Of a DNA stretch of 64,000 nt, positions 45,533 through 54,419 are shown piece by piece. Position 1 is the first letter of the stretch; each line of letters opens with the position of its first letter. Made by a program: the position numbers and the translations under genes. The DNA comes from Bacillota bacterium (GTDB taxonomy: Bacteria; Bacillota; Clostridia; Lachnospirales; Lachnospiraceae). The notes under the pieces were generated by a model, which was not told the DNA's origin, ran no database searches, and was given only the letters and a program-made list of their open reading frames with translations. The stretch is from the NCBI GenBank assembly GCA_023423335.1, contig JAFAFU010000030.1:248001-312000 (forward strand). Direction: 5' to 3'.

Positions 45533-46567
45533 CTATTCTCCTAAAATAACAAATTCACTTTTTAATTCCTCGGAAATCGCAAGTCCCAGCTGATTTGCCG
45601 TATTCATATTAATCATCTTGGCATACTCCGCTATTTGTTCCACCGGATTTTCTGCGATTGTCTTCCCCTCTAAAAGGCGTATTACCATAGCGGCAGTCTG
45701 CTTGCCCAATACCGTATAATCTATACCGACGGTTGCCAGACCGCCGTCTTTTACCATAGAGTCGGCGCCGACATAGATCGGCAGCTTTGCATCCATTGCC
45801 ACCTGAAGATAAGTAGGCATGGCAGATGCCACCATATTATCGTTTGGAGTAAAGAACGCATCTACCTCATTTACCAAAGAGGAAGCCGCCTGCTGCAAAT
45901 CAGCGGTTGAGGTAATCGTCGCCTCCTTATATGCGATACCCTTTAAATCGCAGTATTCTTTCGCTCTTTCAATTCCTGTTACGGAATTGATCTCATTGGT
46001 GTTGTATACAAAGCCAAAGGTTTTTACCTCCGGTGTTATATCCAGTGCCAGGGCAAATATATCTTCCACAGGAATGGAATTTGATACACCGCTGATATTG
46101 CCGGTGGTTGCATCAAAAGCTGTCACAAGGCCTGCCTCCACCGGATTGCTTACTGCGGAAAATACAATCGGTACCGATGTAGTGGAAGCCATTGCCGCCT
46201 GTGCCGTCGGAGTGGCAATCGGAATAAGCATAGCCACATCATTGCCAAGCATACTCTGCATAATGGTCGGCAAAAGGGTCATATCACCATTGGCATTCTG
46301 GAATATGATTTCGACCTTGTCCTTCCCATAACCCAAAGCCTCTAATTCCGAGATAATGGTCTCACGAATTTGATTTAGGGACGGATGATCCACATGCTGA
46401 ATGATACCGATCTTAATGGGCCCGGTTTTTTCTTCTCCAGTGGTATCTGTCTTCGCATCCTCTGACTTCGGTGTATCCTTCGCGCTATCCTTCTCCTGGC
46501 TGCCGCATGCTGTGAATGTGCCCAAAACTACAAATAATACTACACATAAAGCAAATAATTTTTTCAT
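45533..46567 (-). CDS. trpX: ABC transporter substrate-binding lipoprotein, TrpX-like
   Basis: The 344-residue protein has a lipoprotein signal (lipobox FTAC near residue 20) and an acidic Asp/Glu/Lys/Thr linker. The ABC_sub_bind domain begins at about residue 52 (PIKIGIIQHVDHPSLNQIRETIISELEALGY). Conserved features are LIPIATPTAQAA, PIVFSAVSNPVEAGLV, GVSNSIPVE and the PIYVGADSMVKDGGLATVGIDY end. Such proteins bind aromatic amino acids in known cases. The ATG at 46567 has AGGAGG upstream. The preceding T-box makes this the first gene of a tryptophan-responsive unit. Confidence 0.88.
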   Translation of the reverse strand: MKKLFALCVVLFVVLGTFTACGSQEKDSAKDTPKSEDAKTDTTGEEKTGPIKIGIIQHVDHPSLNQIRETIISELEALGYGKDKVEIIFQNANGDMTLLPTIMQSMLGNDVAMLIPIATPTAQAAMASTTSVPIVFSAVSNPVEAGLVTAFDATTGNISGVSNSIPVEDIFALALDITPEVKTFGFVYNTNEINSVTGIERAKEYCDLKGIAYKEATITSTADLQQAASSLVNEVDAFFTPNDNMVASAMPTYLQVAMDAKLPIYVGADSMVKDGGLATVGIDYTVLGKQTAAMVIRLLEGKTIAENPVEQIAEYAKMINMNTANQLGLAISEELKSEFVILGE

Positions 46568-46644
46568 TGAACTTCCTCCTCGTTTCATAATAATCCTCCA
46601 TGCTGCCGATGCCCACGAATCCCGGCACCAGTACAATATTTGTG

Positions 46645-46668
46645 AAGTGAATTGTAAACAATTCACTT
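46645..46668. promoter_or_regulatory. 10-bp inverted repeat between T-box terminator and trpX
   Basis: AAGTGAATTG and its complement CAATTCACTT flank TAAA. It is an operator-like palindrome or leader hairpin about 80 bp before the start codon. Confidence 0.45.
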
Positions 46669-46706
46669 TGTGAAAAGAAAATTTTAATTTTCACACTAAC
46701 CAACAC

Positions 46707-46725
46707 GATGCTGCTTCGCAGCATC
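46707..46725. repeat. 8-bp hairpin in read-through leader
   Basis: GATGCTGC-TTC-GCAGCATC is a compact perfect hairpin downstream of the T-box terminator. There is no T-run on the minus strand. Confidence 0.45.
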
Positions 46726-46814
46726 ACCAATATATCGTTTGCCGTTGAGAACGTTAAGGGTCATCGGAGTTACCGTAGATATGGTCTTTCCTTTAGCAAA
46801 ATAAATTTAGGAAT

Positions 46815-47114
46815 CAAAAAATCTGCCCTTAATTTAAGGACAGATAATATCTGCGGTGCCACCTTAATTGATCTATTCTACGATTTGTTTCACTCCTGCG
46901 CCTCGTATCATAGCTCCTCTTTCCCGAAAATGCAACTACATTCTCTGTTGTTAACGCCAACGCACGTCTCAGATACTGGATCGCTATATTTTAACAGCCA
47001 TCGTTCCCCTTGCCCTCCGTGGTCCATTTGCCGTACAGCGTTTCCGCAGGTTCTCAGCAGCTCCTGCTCTCTGTAGGTGCTTGTTACGGTTTGATCTCCA
47101 CATCATAGGTTTAT
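46815..47114 (-). promoter_or_regulatory. T-box riboswitch leader, tryptophan (UGG) specifier
   Basis: T-box leaders sense uncharged tRNA and let transcription pass the terminator when the amino acid is scarce. The minus strand carries the T-box core AAGGTGGCACCGC (46865-46853). It is followed by a terminator, arms 46845-46834 and 46832-46821, and T5. Upstream, Stem I can fold: GTGG pairs CCAC around an internal loop whose right side reads CAAATGGA, and CCGTA pairs TACGG above it. By alignment with the glyQS loop (GAAAGGCA) the specifier is UGG, tryptophan. AGAGAGCAGG and CCTGC form the upper stem. The downstream trpXYZ-like importer agrees. Confidence 0.88.
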
Positions 47115-47120
47115 AACGTT

Positions 47121-47150
47121 AGTATAGCGAAGTGACCCGGGAAATGTCAA
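47121..47150 (-). promoter_or_regulatory. Promoter of the T-box/trpXYZ operon
   Basis: Minus-strand TTGACA (47150-47145) and TATACT (47126-47121) are 18 bp apart; transcription should start near 47114. Confidence 0.8.
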
Positions 47151-47280
47151 GCAAAAAAATCAACTCCTGCTATCATGCTTTAAATTTAGTCATTTTTCCG
47201 GATAATCTATTTGATTATTTGATTTATTTGTTTATATTTATTGTTAATTATATATTTATTCTTAAATTATCTAATTTCTA

Positions 47281-47308
47281 TTGCATTTTACAGTATATTG
47301 TGTAATAA
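47281..47308 (+). promoter_or_regulatory. Promoter candidate for superoxide dismutase
   Basis: TTGCAT (47281-47286) and TAATAA (47303-47308) with a 16-bp spacer in a very AT-rich region before the sod gene. Confidence 0.45.
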
Positions 47309-47391
47309 TACCCTCACGATAGTAAGCATTAACACTTATTATTTTATCTCATTTCAGATGATTGATACGATACAGAGAGGAGTGACTGTAC

Positions 47392-48018
47392 ATGTTTAAA
47401 CAAATCGAATTAAACTATAATTTTAACGCACTGGAGCCTCATATTGATGAGCTTACGATGATTACCCACTATACGAAGCATCATGCGGCTTATACCGCCA
47501 ACTTAAATGCTGCTCTGGAAAAAGCGCCGGAGCTGGCCGGCTTGTCCATAGAGAGCATTTTTAAAAATCTTTCCGATCTTACCGATGAGGCATTAAAAAC
47601 CACCATCCGAAATAATGGCGGCGGCTTCTATAACCATAATCTATACTTTGCTACGCTGCTGCCGGGAGGCGCCGGTCAGCCGGAGGGAGAACTGGCAAAA
47701 CAGATTGCGCATACGTTCGGCGATCCTAACGAATTAAAAGAGAAGCTTGCCGCTTCTGCTGCCGCGAGATTCGGTTCCGGCTGGGCATGGCTGTCGGCAA
47801 ACAAAAACGGAGAATTAAAAGTATCCTCCAGCCCAAACCAGGATAATCCGATTATGGAGAGCCGGGGCGAATGGATCCCCATTCTTGGTATCGATGTATG
47901 GGAGCATGCTTATTACTTAAAATATAAGAACCTGCGGGCAGAATACATAAAAGCGTTTTTAGGTGCAGTGAACTGGGATGTTGTTGCCGGTAATTACGCA
48001 GATGCGAAACGATCATAG
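47392..48018 (+). CDS. sodA: Superoxide dismutase (Mn/Fe family)
   Basis: The enzyme converts superoxide to oxygen and hydrogen peroxide. The 208-residue protein has metal ligands H26 (ITHYTKHH), H82 (FYNHNLYF), D168 and H172 (DVWEHAYY). An outer-sphere Gln is provided by NQDNP (Q150), the position used by Mn-type enzymes, though metal use cannot be fixed from sequence. GGAG precedes the ATG. It is monocistronic and has its own terminator. In an anaerobe it serves oxygen tolerance. Confidence 0.95.
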   Translation: MFKQIELNYNFNALEPHIDELTMITHYTKHHAAYTANLNAALEKAPELAGLSIESIFKNLSDLTDEALKTTIRNNGGGFYNHNLYFATLLPGGAGQPEGELAKQIAHTFGDPNELKEKLAASAAARFGSGWAWLSANKNGELKVSSSPNQDNPIMESRGEWIPILGIDVWEHAYYLKYKNLRAEYIKAFLGAVNWDVVAGNYADAKRS

Positions 48019-48033
48019 CAATATAGCTCTACC

Positions 48034-48086
48034 AAAGAGAACGGATACCCTGCTGGCGGATTATCGGCAGGATATCCGTTCTCTTT
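48034..48086 (+). terminator. Terminator after superoxide dismutase
   Basis: AAAGAGAACGGATA pairs with TATCCGTTCTCTTT, with further GC pairing (CTGC/GGCAG) inside; a long stem about 15 bp after the stop. Confidence 0.8.
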
Positions 48087-48117
48087 ATCCTGATTTCCTG
48101 ACGTAATTTACAGGCGG

Positions 48118-48699
48118 CTAAGAGATTGCCTGATAATTTTTCATTTCTTCAATTTTGTCCTTCCCGGGCTGTTTCAAGCAGCAAATAATCGATTCACATA
48201 CCCATACGGCAGCTTCAAATGCACAGTCGATATCCATTTTCATACTCTGCGGCTGCATCAGGTATTTCTTGCGGATTTCCATTATGAGGGACCGGATATC
48301 CTTTCCCGGCTTTCTTCCGCTGGGCGGCAGAGACAGCCTGCGCCTCAGTTTCATTTTCATCAGCACAATATGGGTCCCCAGTTCATAAAGCAAATGGCGC
48401 AGATTCTTATTGTGTATTTCCTCATTTAAATGATAGTAGCAAAAGAAGTCGCATACATAGTGGCAAATTTCCCCCAGAGTAACGGAAAAATCATTTACCG
48501 AACAGGATTCCTCCATAAGATGATTGGTTCTCTCCGCCACGGTAAAAATACAATTCTCCAGGGTATGGTGGATGTAATTCGCCGAGGGTAAATCCGGCTT
48601 GATATTCCCATAGGCAAAGGCCAGCCGATTAAGCTTTGCCTCTCCGGCAAAGTGCCGGTATAAAGCTTTGGACATGAGAAGATGGGTAAAGAAAAACAT
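48118..48699 (-). CDS. Zinc-dependent phospholipase C-like protein
   Basis: The 193-residue protein resembles the zinc-dependent phospholipase C/S1-P1 nuclease fold. Histidine and aspartate positions are placed as in that family: THLLMSKALYRHF, FAYGNIKPDLPS, NHLMEE, LGEICHYVCDFFCYYHLNEEIH. There is no signal peptide, unlike secreted clostridial phospholipases, so the role is probably internal or not catalytic. It is short compared with secreted members. GGAGG lies seven bases before the ATG. It is a single gene, convergent with sod. Confidence 0.75.
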   Translation of the reverse strand: MFFFTHLLMSKALYRHFAGEAKLNRLAFAYGNIKPDLPSANYIHHTLENCIFTVAERTNHLMEESCSVNDFSVTLGEICHYVCDFFCYYHLNEEIHNKNLRHLLYELGTHIVLMKMKLRRRLSLPPSGRKPGKDIRSLIMEIRKKYLMQPQSMKMDIDCAFEAAVWVCESIICCLKQPGKDKIEEMKNYQAIS

Positions 48700-48762
48700 T
48701 CGTCTGCCTCCTTCTATAAAGAAAATCTTATATTAACCTTAAGTCCCCAGATAAGTCCTCCG

Positions 48763-50157
48763 TTACAGGGCTTCTTCCGCTATTTTAGCCAACGGACTTC
48801 GTTCCACTTCCTCTAACGTAACATGACCGGTAATCGGATAGGCTTTCATCTTTTCAATCACGTAGACCAATCCATTGGATTTGGAATCCACAAGAGTATT
48901 GTCTATTTGATTGTCAGAGGGGTCCCCTATCATGACAAATTTTGATTCCATTCCCGCCCTGGTCAGCATGAGCTTTGCCAGATGGGGTGTCATCTCCTGG
49001 GCCTCATCGATAATCACTAATGCATTTGACAAGGTCCGCCCTCTCATGAATGCAAAGGTTTTCATTTCGATGATGCCTGCCTCCCGGTATTGCTGCAGAA
49101 AGCTTTCGACGGAGAAAGTCGGTTTTCCGTTATGGAAGCCATTCATTTTAACGTTCTTTTCCGTCGGTTCTTCTTTGCATGGAATTTGGCGCTTTGGCAG
49201 GTCTGTCATTAAATTCTCAATTGCGTCTCCGAAGGAATCCATGAAAGGCTTCAATTTTTCATGCTCCGAGCCGGGCAAAAAGCCAATGGAATTTCCGGCG
49301 GACACGACAGGCTTAACAAAGATTATTTTGCTGTAGATGTTGCTTTCAATGACCTTCTGCAGGGCAACCGCTACGGACAGAATGGATTTTCCGGTACCCG
49401 CGCCTCCGCTCAATGTAACCAGATGGATATTATCATCCATAAGCAGTTCAAAAGACATTCTTTGCTCCCTATTCCTGGGAGTTAACCCCCATGCCTTTTC
49501 CGTTGAATACTTTAAAGGCACGATTCGGTTTCCGTCATATTTTGCCAAAGTTTCATGGGAATCACGATCATAGCTTTTGATGCAGAAAAATTCATTCGGA
49601 TAGGCGGACAGTCCGGTCTCCTTATTTAATTCAAGTCCGCCATGATAAATTTCATCAATCTGCCTGGAAGACAGGGTTATTTCTTTATATCCCTTATAGA
49701 TATGCTCTACGTCAATCTTATCGTTTTGATAATCCTGTACTTCAAGCTTTAAGGATTCTGCTTTAATGGCAACACACAGATCCTTCGTAACTAAAATCGT
49801 CTTTACTCTTTTGGATTCCTTCTTTATATTCAACGCCACTGTCAGTATCTTGTTGTCATTTTTATTAATATCCACTCCGTCAGGCATGTTCTCCGAATTC
49901 ATATGGTTCATCTCGACCCTTAGGGTACCGCCCTTCGGCAGCTTTACACCCATATGGATATTACCGTATTGCCTGACATTATTCAGCTCTCTAATTGCCT
50001 CCCTTGCCTGATATCCGATGACTCCTTCCCTGTTCTTTAAGCCGTCCAGCTCTTCCAGGCAGATCAGAGGAATAATTACATTATTATCCTCAAAAGTATA
50101 GATACTTCCCGGATAATGGATCAGTACATTCGTATCCAAGATGTAATTCTTAATCAA
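48763..50157 (-). CDS. PIN-PhoH family protein (ribonuclease/ATPase)
   Basis: The 464-residue protein joins an N-terminal PIN nuclease domain (YILDTNVLIHYP; ICLEELDGLKN; ILVTKDLCVAIKA) to a C-terminal PhoH ATPase domain with Walker A GGAGTGKS, LPG segments, and Walker B LVIIDEAQEM followed by TRAG and GDPSDNQ. Such PhoH2-type proteins are RNA helicase/ribonucleases. The start is TTG with AGGAGG seven bases upstream. It has no partner gene. A TATAAT hexamer at 50266-50261 on the minus strand is a likely -10 box. Confidence 0.93.
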   Translation of the reverse strand: MIKNYILDTNVLIHYPGSIYTFEDNNVIIPLICLEELDGLKNREGVIGYQAREAIRELNNVRQYGNIHMGVKLPKGGTLRVEMNHMNSENMPDGVDINKNDNKILTVALNIKKESKRVKTILVTKDLCVAIKAESLKLEVQDYQNDKIDVEHIYKGYKEITLSSRQIDEIYHGGLELNKETGLSAYPNEFFCIKSYDRDSHETLAKYDGNRIVPLKYSTEKAWGLTPRNREQRMSFELLMDDNIHLVTLSGGAGTGKSILSVAVALQKVIESNIYSKIIFVKPVVSAGNSIGFLPGSEHEKLKPFMDSFGDAIENLMTDLPKRQIPCKEEPTEKNVKMNGFHNGKPTFSVESFLQQYREAGIIEMKTFAFMRGRTLSNALVIIDEAQEMTPHLAKLMLTRAGMESKFVMIGDPSDNQIDNTLVDSKSNGLVYVIEKMKAYPITGHVTLEEVERSPLAKIAEEAL

Positions 50158-50322
50158 ATGAAATCCTCCTTCGATGCAGAATATTTTGTGCTAAACCGTG
50201 ATTCTTCATTGATACTTTCGTACTCCCGGTCGCATTGCTATAACCGGTCTATGTACTTTCATTATATCGGAAGCCTCGTATATAAGCCTTAAATGTATGT
50301 AATATTTTAGTTAAAATTGTGC

Positions 50323-50354
50323 AAAAAAAAATGGGCTGTTATGCATAACAGCCC
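50323..50354 (-). terminator. Terminator after P-type ATPase
   Basis: GGGCTGTTATGCATAACAGCCC is fully palindromic and is followed on the minus strand by ATTTTTTTTT. It lies 15 bp after the stop codon. Confidence 0.9.
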
Positions 50355-50368
50355 TACTAATATAAAGT

Positions 50369-53344
50369 TTAAATGGCAGCTAATACCGAGGTTCCCGCAA
50401 GCAGCAGGATATCCTGAAAAAGTAATGGCCCTGTCAGGAAATAAGTGCTGATAAAGGGCAGGTAAATGATCCCTCCTAATAGTAACAAACAGGCTATGGA
50501 CGCAATATTCATATACCGGTTTCTGGAGCCTTTATTCGCTCTGCAGCTGTAAAGATTTATAATCTGTGAAAGAATAATACCGGTAAACGCCAAGGTTCTT
50601 GCTTTCGTCAGGCTGGCCCCTGCCAATAGGGAGCCTTGGAAGATACCAAACGTAGTTAATCCGGTCACAATACCCCTCCTTATCACCTGCTTCTTTAAGC
50701 TTCCGTCCAGGATATCATCATTTTTTAAAACAGGGGGACAATCCATAATATTCTCCGGAGGAGTCTCCAGCGTTAGGGAAGACCCCAGAATCGTTTCCGC
50801 AATCACATTGGTCCATAAAATCTGCATCGAAATGAGAGGTGAAATTCCCGTTAATAATGTCGCGGCGCCAATTGCTATCATTTCACCCAAGCAGCCGGAC
50901 AGCAGGTATCTCAGGCTGTTCTTAATGTTACGGTTCACGTTTCGTCCTTCTTCTATGGCTGCCGTTATAGTACAGATATTATCATCTGTCAGAATAATAT
51001 CTGCCGTATCCCTTGCAACATCACTTCCGCTCGCTCCCATCGCTATCCCAATATCAGCTTCTTTCATTGCAGGAGCATCATTGATGCCGTCCCCGGTCAT
51101 AGCTACCACATTTCCTGCTCTTTTAAATGCTTTTACTATTTTATACTTCTGCTCCGGTGAGGTTCTGGCAAATATCTGTACTCTGTTTATGACACCAGAT
51201 AGTTCCTCCTCCGTCATCGCTTCAAGCTCAGGACCGGACAGGATAATTCCATCTGTCAGAAGTCCGATCTTTTTACCTATGGCAGCCGCGGTATATTTAT
51301 TATCACCTGTAATCATCACCACTTTAATTCCCGCTTTATGACATTTTTTAATACAGCCTTCCGCGTCCTCTCTTGGGGGATCTTCCATTCCCATTAACCC
51401 CAGAAAAACAAAATTACTGTCGATATTGCCAGGCTCCTTTGTAATTTTCTTGTAACCAAATGCCAGTATACGCAATGCTCTTGATCCCATCTGCTCCGCT
51501 ACTGCATATATATTCTCTCTGTCCGTGGACGTGAAGAGTCTTTCGTTTCCATCGTCATAAATGCTGGTACATTTATCGATTACTTTACTCAAGGAACCTT
51601 TACAGTAAGCATACTTTCCTTCCTGGCAGGAAGCCACAACCGTCATATATCCTGTCGAGCTGTCAAAGGGAATCTCCTGTATTCTTCTATATCTGGCGGC
51701 CAGTCTTTTATATTCTGCATCATATTTATACGCGGCAGTGATTAATGCCCCTTCCGTTGGATCTCCATGAACTGACCACCTGCCTTCACAGCTTTTTATC
51801 CTGGAGTTATTGCATAGGATTCCGGTAGTCAGAATCCGTTGGAGTCCCTGATACTTTTTATGATTGCCGGACCGGAGCTTAATCTCACCCTGTGGATGAT
51901 ATCCCGAACCGGTTAATTCATAGGCATTGCCCTCGACAAAGATCTCTTTTACCGTCATCTCATTCATTGTGAGAGTCCCTGTCTTGTCACAGCATATGAC
52001 ATTGGCTGAGCCCAGGGTTTCAACCGCAGGCAGCTTCCTTACGATAGCATTATTTCTTGCCATCTTTTGAACCGAACGGGCCATGGCAGCCGTAACCAGC
52101 GCCGGTAAGCTTTCCGGAATAGCTCCAATGGCAAAGCTGATCCCAAGTACGATGACAGAAACCGGGGAGGCTCCTCTGAAAAGCCTTAAGGCGCTTAATC
52201 CCAAGCAAGCGATCAGGGATAATTTAGTTATTCTTGTAGTAAGGCTTTTCATCTTATTCTGGATCGGAGCGCACTCATTTTTAATATTGTGCAGGATATC
52301 CGCTATCTTACCTATTTCCGTCTGTCTTCCGGTTGCCGTAACAATCGCTCTGCCTCTTCCGGTCAATACACTCGTTCCCATATACAACATATTGGAGCGT
52401 TCTGCCAGCTCTGTTTTCATATCGCAGATTTTTTCACTCTTACATACCGGCATACTTTCTCCGGTCAGCATTGCTTCAGAGGTTTTCAGATCACAGCCGT
52501 CGATTAATCTGGCATCCGCCGGTACCCTCTCCCCTGCTTCCACAAGGATCATATCACCGGGAACAAGATATTTTGCATCCATCCTGTACTGTTTTCCGTT
52601 ACGGATGACGTGCGCTTTCGTTACCATCATTTTATTCAGGGAATAAAGAGACTGATCCGCCCTATGCTGCTGTATCGTACTTAATACGGTTCCTGCTGCT
52701 GCGATTCCCAATACTGCGATCCCCTCTACCAGTTGTCCTAAAAAAGTCGATAACAGGCCGGCCCCAACTAACATTTTCGTGGAGAATTCGTTGAGATTTT
52801 CAAAAAACCGCTTGAGGATGGATTTTCGTTTCGTTTCGGATATTACATTGTAACCCAATTCATGAAGCTTAAGCTCGGCCTGCTCCTTTGTCAGACCTTT
52901 CTTACGGTCGGTGTTAAGTCTGTTCTCAACATCATGTACCAGTAAGGAATGATAACCGGTAACATTCCTATCGCCTGCGGAAATATGAATATTATCACAG
53001 GACACTTCATTCATCGAATGACCGGGTTGAATTGCCGGCACAACTTTCAGTCTGGCAGCCTCATTGGAAACCATCCCCGTATTCTTAAAGTTCCTTCTGG
53101 AAACACCTCGATATATCTGTCTTTTTATCGCAGCTTCATCTGTCAGTGCTTCATCATATTGGACGAGAAGGTTTCCGGTGACAGGATTAGCCCGAATATA
53201 CAGTATACCGAAGATGTCTTTGACGAAATTCTCTAAAGCGGATGCTACTTTCTTATCTTTATAGATGACAGGGACATAGATCCGAATTCTTTTATACAAT
53301 ATACTATTGCCGGTATCATAGACACGCTCACAGGCATTCATCAT
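50369..53344 (-). CDS. P2-type cation-translocating ATPase with HMA-like N-terminus
   Basis: The product is about 991 residues and looks catalytically complete: LTGESMPV in the A domain, phosphorylation site DKTGTLT (about 453), TGDNKYTA and GDGINDAPAM. The transmembrane motif GAIPESLPALV and the LWTNVIAET segment place it near Ca2+/cation P2 pumps. The last site has Glu where SERCA has Asp800, and the TM5 Glu (CLGE) is kept. Unusually for a P2 pump, residues 15-70 form an HMA-like module (RIRIYVPVIYKDKKVASALENF; TGNLLVQYD). An ATP_N cation-ATPase domain follows at about 135-200. The start is uncertain (53344 or 53341). Substrate is unknown. It diverges from the ATPase-like operon at 53576. 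Confidence 0.9.
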   Translation of the reverse strand: MMNACERVYDTGNSILYKRIRIYVPVIYKDKKVASALENFVKDIFGILYIRANPVTGNLLVQYDEALTDEAAIKRQIYRGVSRRNFKNTGMVSNEAARLKVVPAIQPGHSMNEVSCDNIHISAGDRNVTGYHSLLVHDVENRLNTDRKKGLTKEQAELKLHELGYNVISETKRKSILKRFFENLNEFSTKMLVGAGLLSTFLGQLVEGIAVLGIAAAGTVLSTIQQHRADQSLYSLNKMMVTKAHVIRNGKQYRMDAKYLVPGDMILVEAGERVPADARLIDGCDLKTSEAMLTGESMPVCKSEKICDMKTELAERSNMLYMGTSVLTGRGRAIVTATGRQTEIGKIADILHNIKNECAPIQNKMKSLTTRITKLSLIACLGLSALRLFRGASPVSVIVLGISFAIGAIPESLPALVTAAMARSVQKMARNNAIVRKLPAVETLGSANVICCDKTGTLTMNEMTVKEIFVEGNAYELTGSGYHPQGEIKLRSGNHKKYQGLQRILTTGILCNNSRIKSCEGRWSVHGDPTEGALITAAYKYDAEYKRLAARYRRIQEIPFDSSTGYMTVVASCQEGKYAYCKGSLSKVIDKCTSIYDDGNERLFTSTDRENIYAVAEQMGSRALRILAFGYKKITKEPGNIDSNFVFLGLMGMEDPPREDAEGCIKKCHKAGIKVVMITGDNKYTAAAIGKKIGLLTDGIILSGPELEAMTEEELSGVINRVQIFARTSPEQKYKIVKAFKRAGNVVAMTGDGINDAPAMKEADIGIAMGASGSDVARDTADIILTDDNICTITAAIEEGRNVNRNIKNSLRYLLSGCLGEMIAIGAATLLTGISPLISMQILWTNVIAETILGSSLTLETPPENIMDCPPVLKNDDILDGSLKKQVIRRGIVTGLTTFGIFQGSLLAGASLTKARTLAFTGIILSQIINLYSCRANKGSRNRYMNIASIACLLLLGGIIYLPFISTYFLTGPLLFQDILLLAGTSVLAAI

Positions 53345-53420
53345 CTTAACCACCAAACCATTCCTAAATTTATCTTTATTTAACAATACTTAACATAACG
53401 GATAGTATCTTACAGATCAA

Positions 53421-53438
53421 TATTATTATGCAACAGCC
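53421..53438. repeat. Solo terminal repeat of the 43621 element
   Basis: TATTATTATGCAACAGCC is the exact reverse complement of the first 18 bases (from 43625) of the MITE-like element. No partner end was found near it, so it may be a remnant. It sits in the divergent promoter region of the ATPase locus. Confidence 0.55.
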
Positions 53439-53542
53439 AAATTTCTATATATTTCTACTTCTTCCATTAATTTTATACATGATTAACCTCGATTTAACAT
53501 GACAAAGAAGACAACTTTACATTAAAATAGTACTATATGTAT

Positions 53543-53556
53543 GTAAACAGGTTTAC
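53543..53556. promoter_or_regulatory. Perfect palindrome in the divergent promoter region
   Basis: GTAAACAGGTTTAC has 6-bp arms around AG and lies 20 bp before the start of the hypothetical gene at 53576, so it may be an operator. The rest of 53345-53575 shows the solo repeat and AT-rich sequence without a clear promoter. Confidence 0.4.
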
Positions 53557-53575
53557 TGCGAAGGGGGGTAGCATA

Positions 53576-54217
53576 TTGATCAAATATAATTTCGACAGAC
53601 ACTTTAAAATAGAAGAAAATTGTATTGATATCATAGAATACGAATTAAACTGCTTTTTTGATTCCCGATTGGAGTTAGTTTTGTCAATATCGGATTGGTA
53701 TATGCAAGGATCCATCAAAAATGCAAAAAATCTTTTAACTCATTTAAAGATAACGGATGAAGAAATCAATGATCTTATGAAAGTGATTCATATCAGGATA
53801 TACGGCGAAATAGCCAATGCACGCAGGAAATCAATGCTTCTCACAAATATTAATATAGAGGCTTACCTTCAAGAGATGAAGCAGTATGTTGACAGGGATT
53901 TGTCGGAAGCATTAAAAACAGATCAAATTGCAGGTATCTGCGAATATCTGATTAATAATTTTATATCCGTTATCATTGATACCGCTTGTAAAGGGAAGCT
54001 AAGCGGCAGTATTCTCGGGCAATACAATTACGCAGCAAAATTATTAAATCATAACAGCCATAAAAAACAGCAGCATAAGCATGGTGAAATTATTCTCCGA
54101 CAGGCGGAAGGTTTCCTGTTAAATATGAAAACCGAGTTGAGAAACGAGTTAGTAAGAGCTTCTCTTTCCATGATTGCTTCCTGCCATAATATCTATGAAG
54201 ATTCTATTGTCGCATAA
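53576..54217 (+). CDS. Hypothetical helical protein divergent from P-type ATPase
   Basis: I do not recognise this 213-residue protein. It is predicted mainly alpha-helical and soluble, with no signal peptide and no clear motif. It contains a basic and histidine-containing stretch near residue 165 (HNSHKKQQHKHGE) that could bind metal. The start is TTG with a GGGGGG site seven bases upstream; the ATG at 53537 has none. It stands first on the plus strand, apart from the ATPase-like operon by 200 bp and a weak terminator. A regulatory role for the locus is possible but not shown. Confidence 0.7.
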   Translation: MIKYNFDRHFKIEENCIDIIEYELNCFFDSRLELVLSISDWYMQGSIKNAKNLLTHLKITDEEINDLMKVIHIRIYGEIANARRKSMLLTNINIEAYLQEMKQYVDRDLSEALKTDQIAGICEYLINNFISVIIDTACKGKLSGSILGQYNYAAKLLNHNSHKKQQHKHGEIILRQAEGFLLNMKTELRNELVRASLSMIASCHNIYEDSIVA

Positions 54218-54250
54218 TAGGATCTGTCTTCGATAATACAACAAACCTTT

Positions 54251-54295
54251 ATGTCATAAGACCATCGGATTATTCGTGGAATTATGGCATTTTTT
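54251..54295 (+). terminator. Weak terminator after hypothetical gene
   Basis: ATGTCATAA pairs with TTATGGCAT (one G-U pair), followed by T5. It separates the 53576 gene from the next operon. Confidence 0.45.
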
Positions 54296-54419
54296 ACGAT
54301 ATGATCTGAATTAAAAAAGCAACTCTTCAAAATCATTATATTTTTCTACATTATACCTATAAAGAAAGATTTATTGGTCATAATATTCTATATAATATTG
54401 ATATCATGGAGGTATCCGA

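Noticed and set aside
22621..46630. Similar short spacer sequences before nagB (about 22,630) and trpX (about 46,590), both around CTGCCGAT and CGAAT
   Set aside because: Similarity is only partial over about 40 bases and includes ribosome-site sequence; two copies are too few to call a repeat family.
50333..50354. The 22-bp palindrome as a third end of the MITE-like element
   Set aside because: It shares GGCTGTT but then diverges (ATGCAT), is fully self-complementary and is followed by T9, so it is explained as a terminator.
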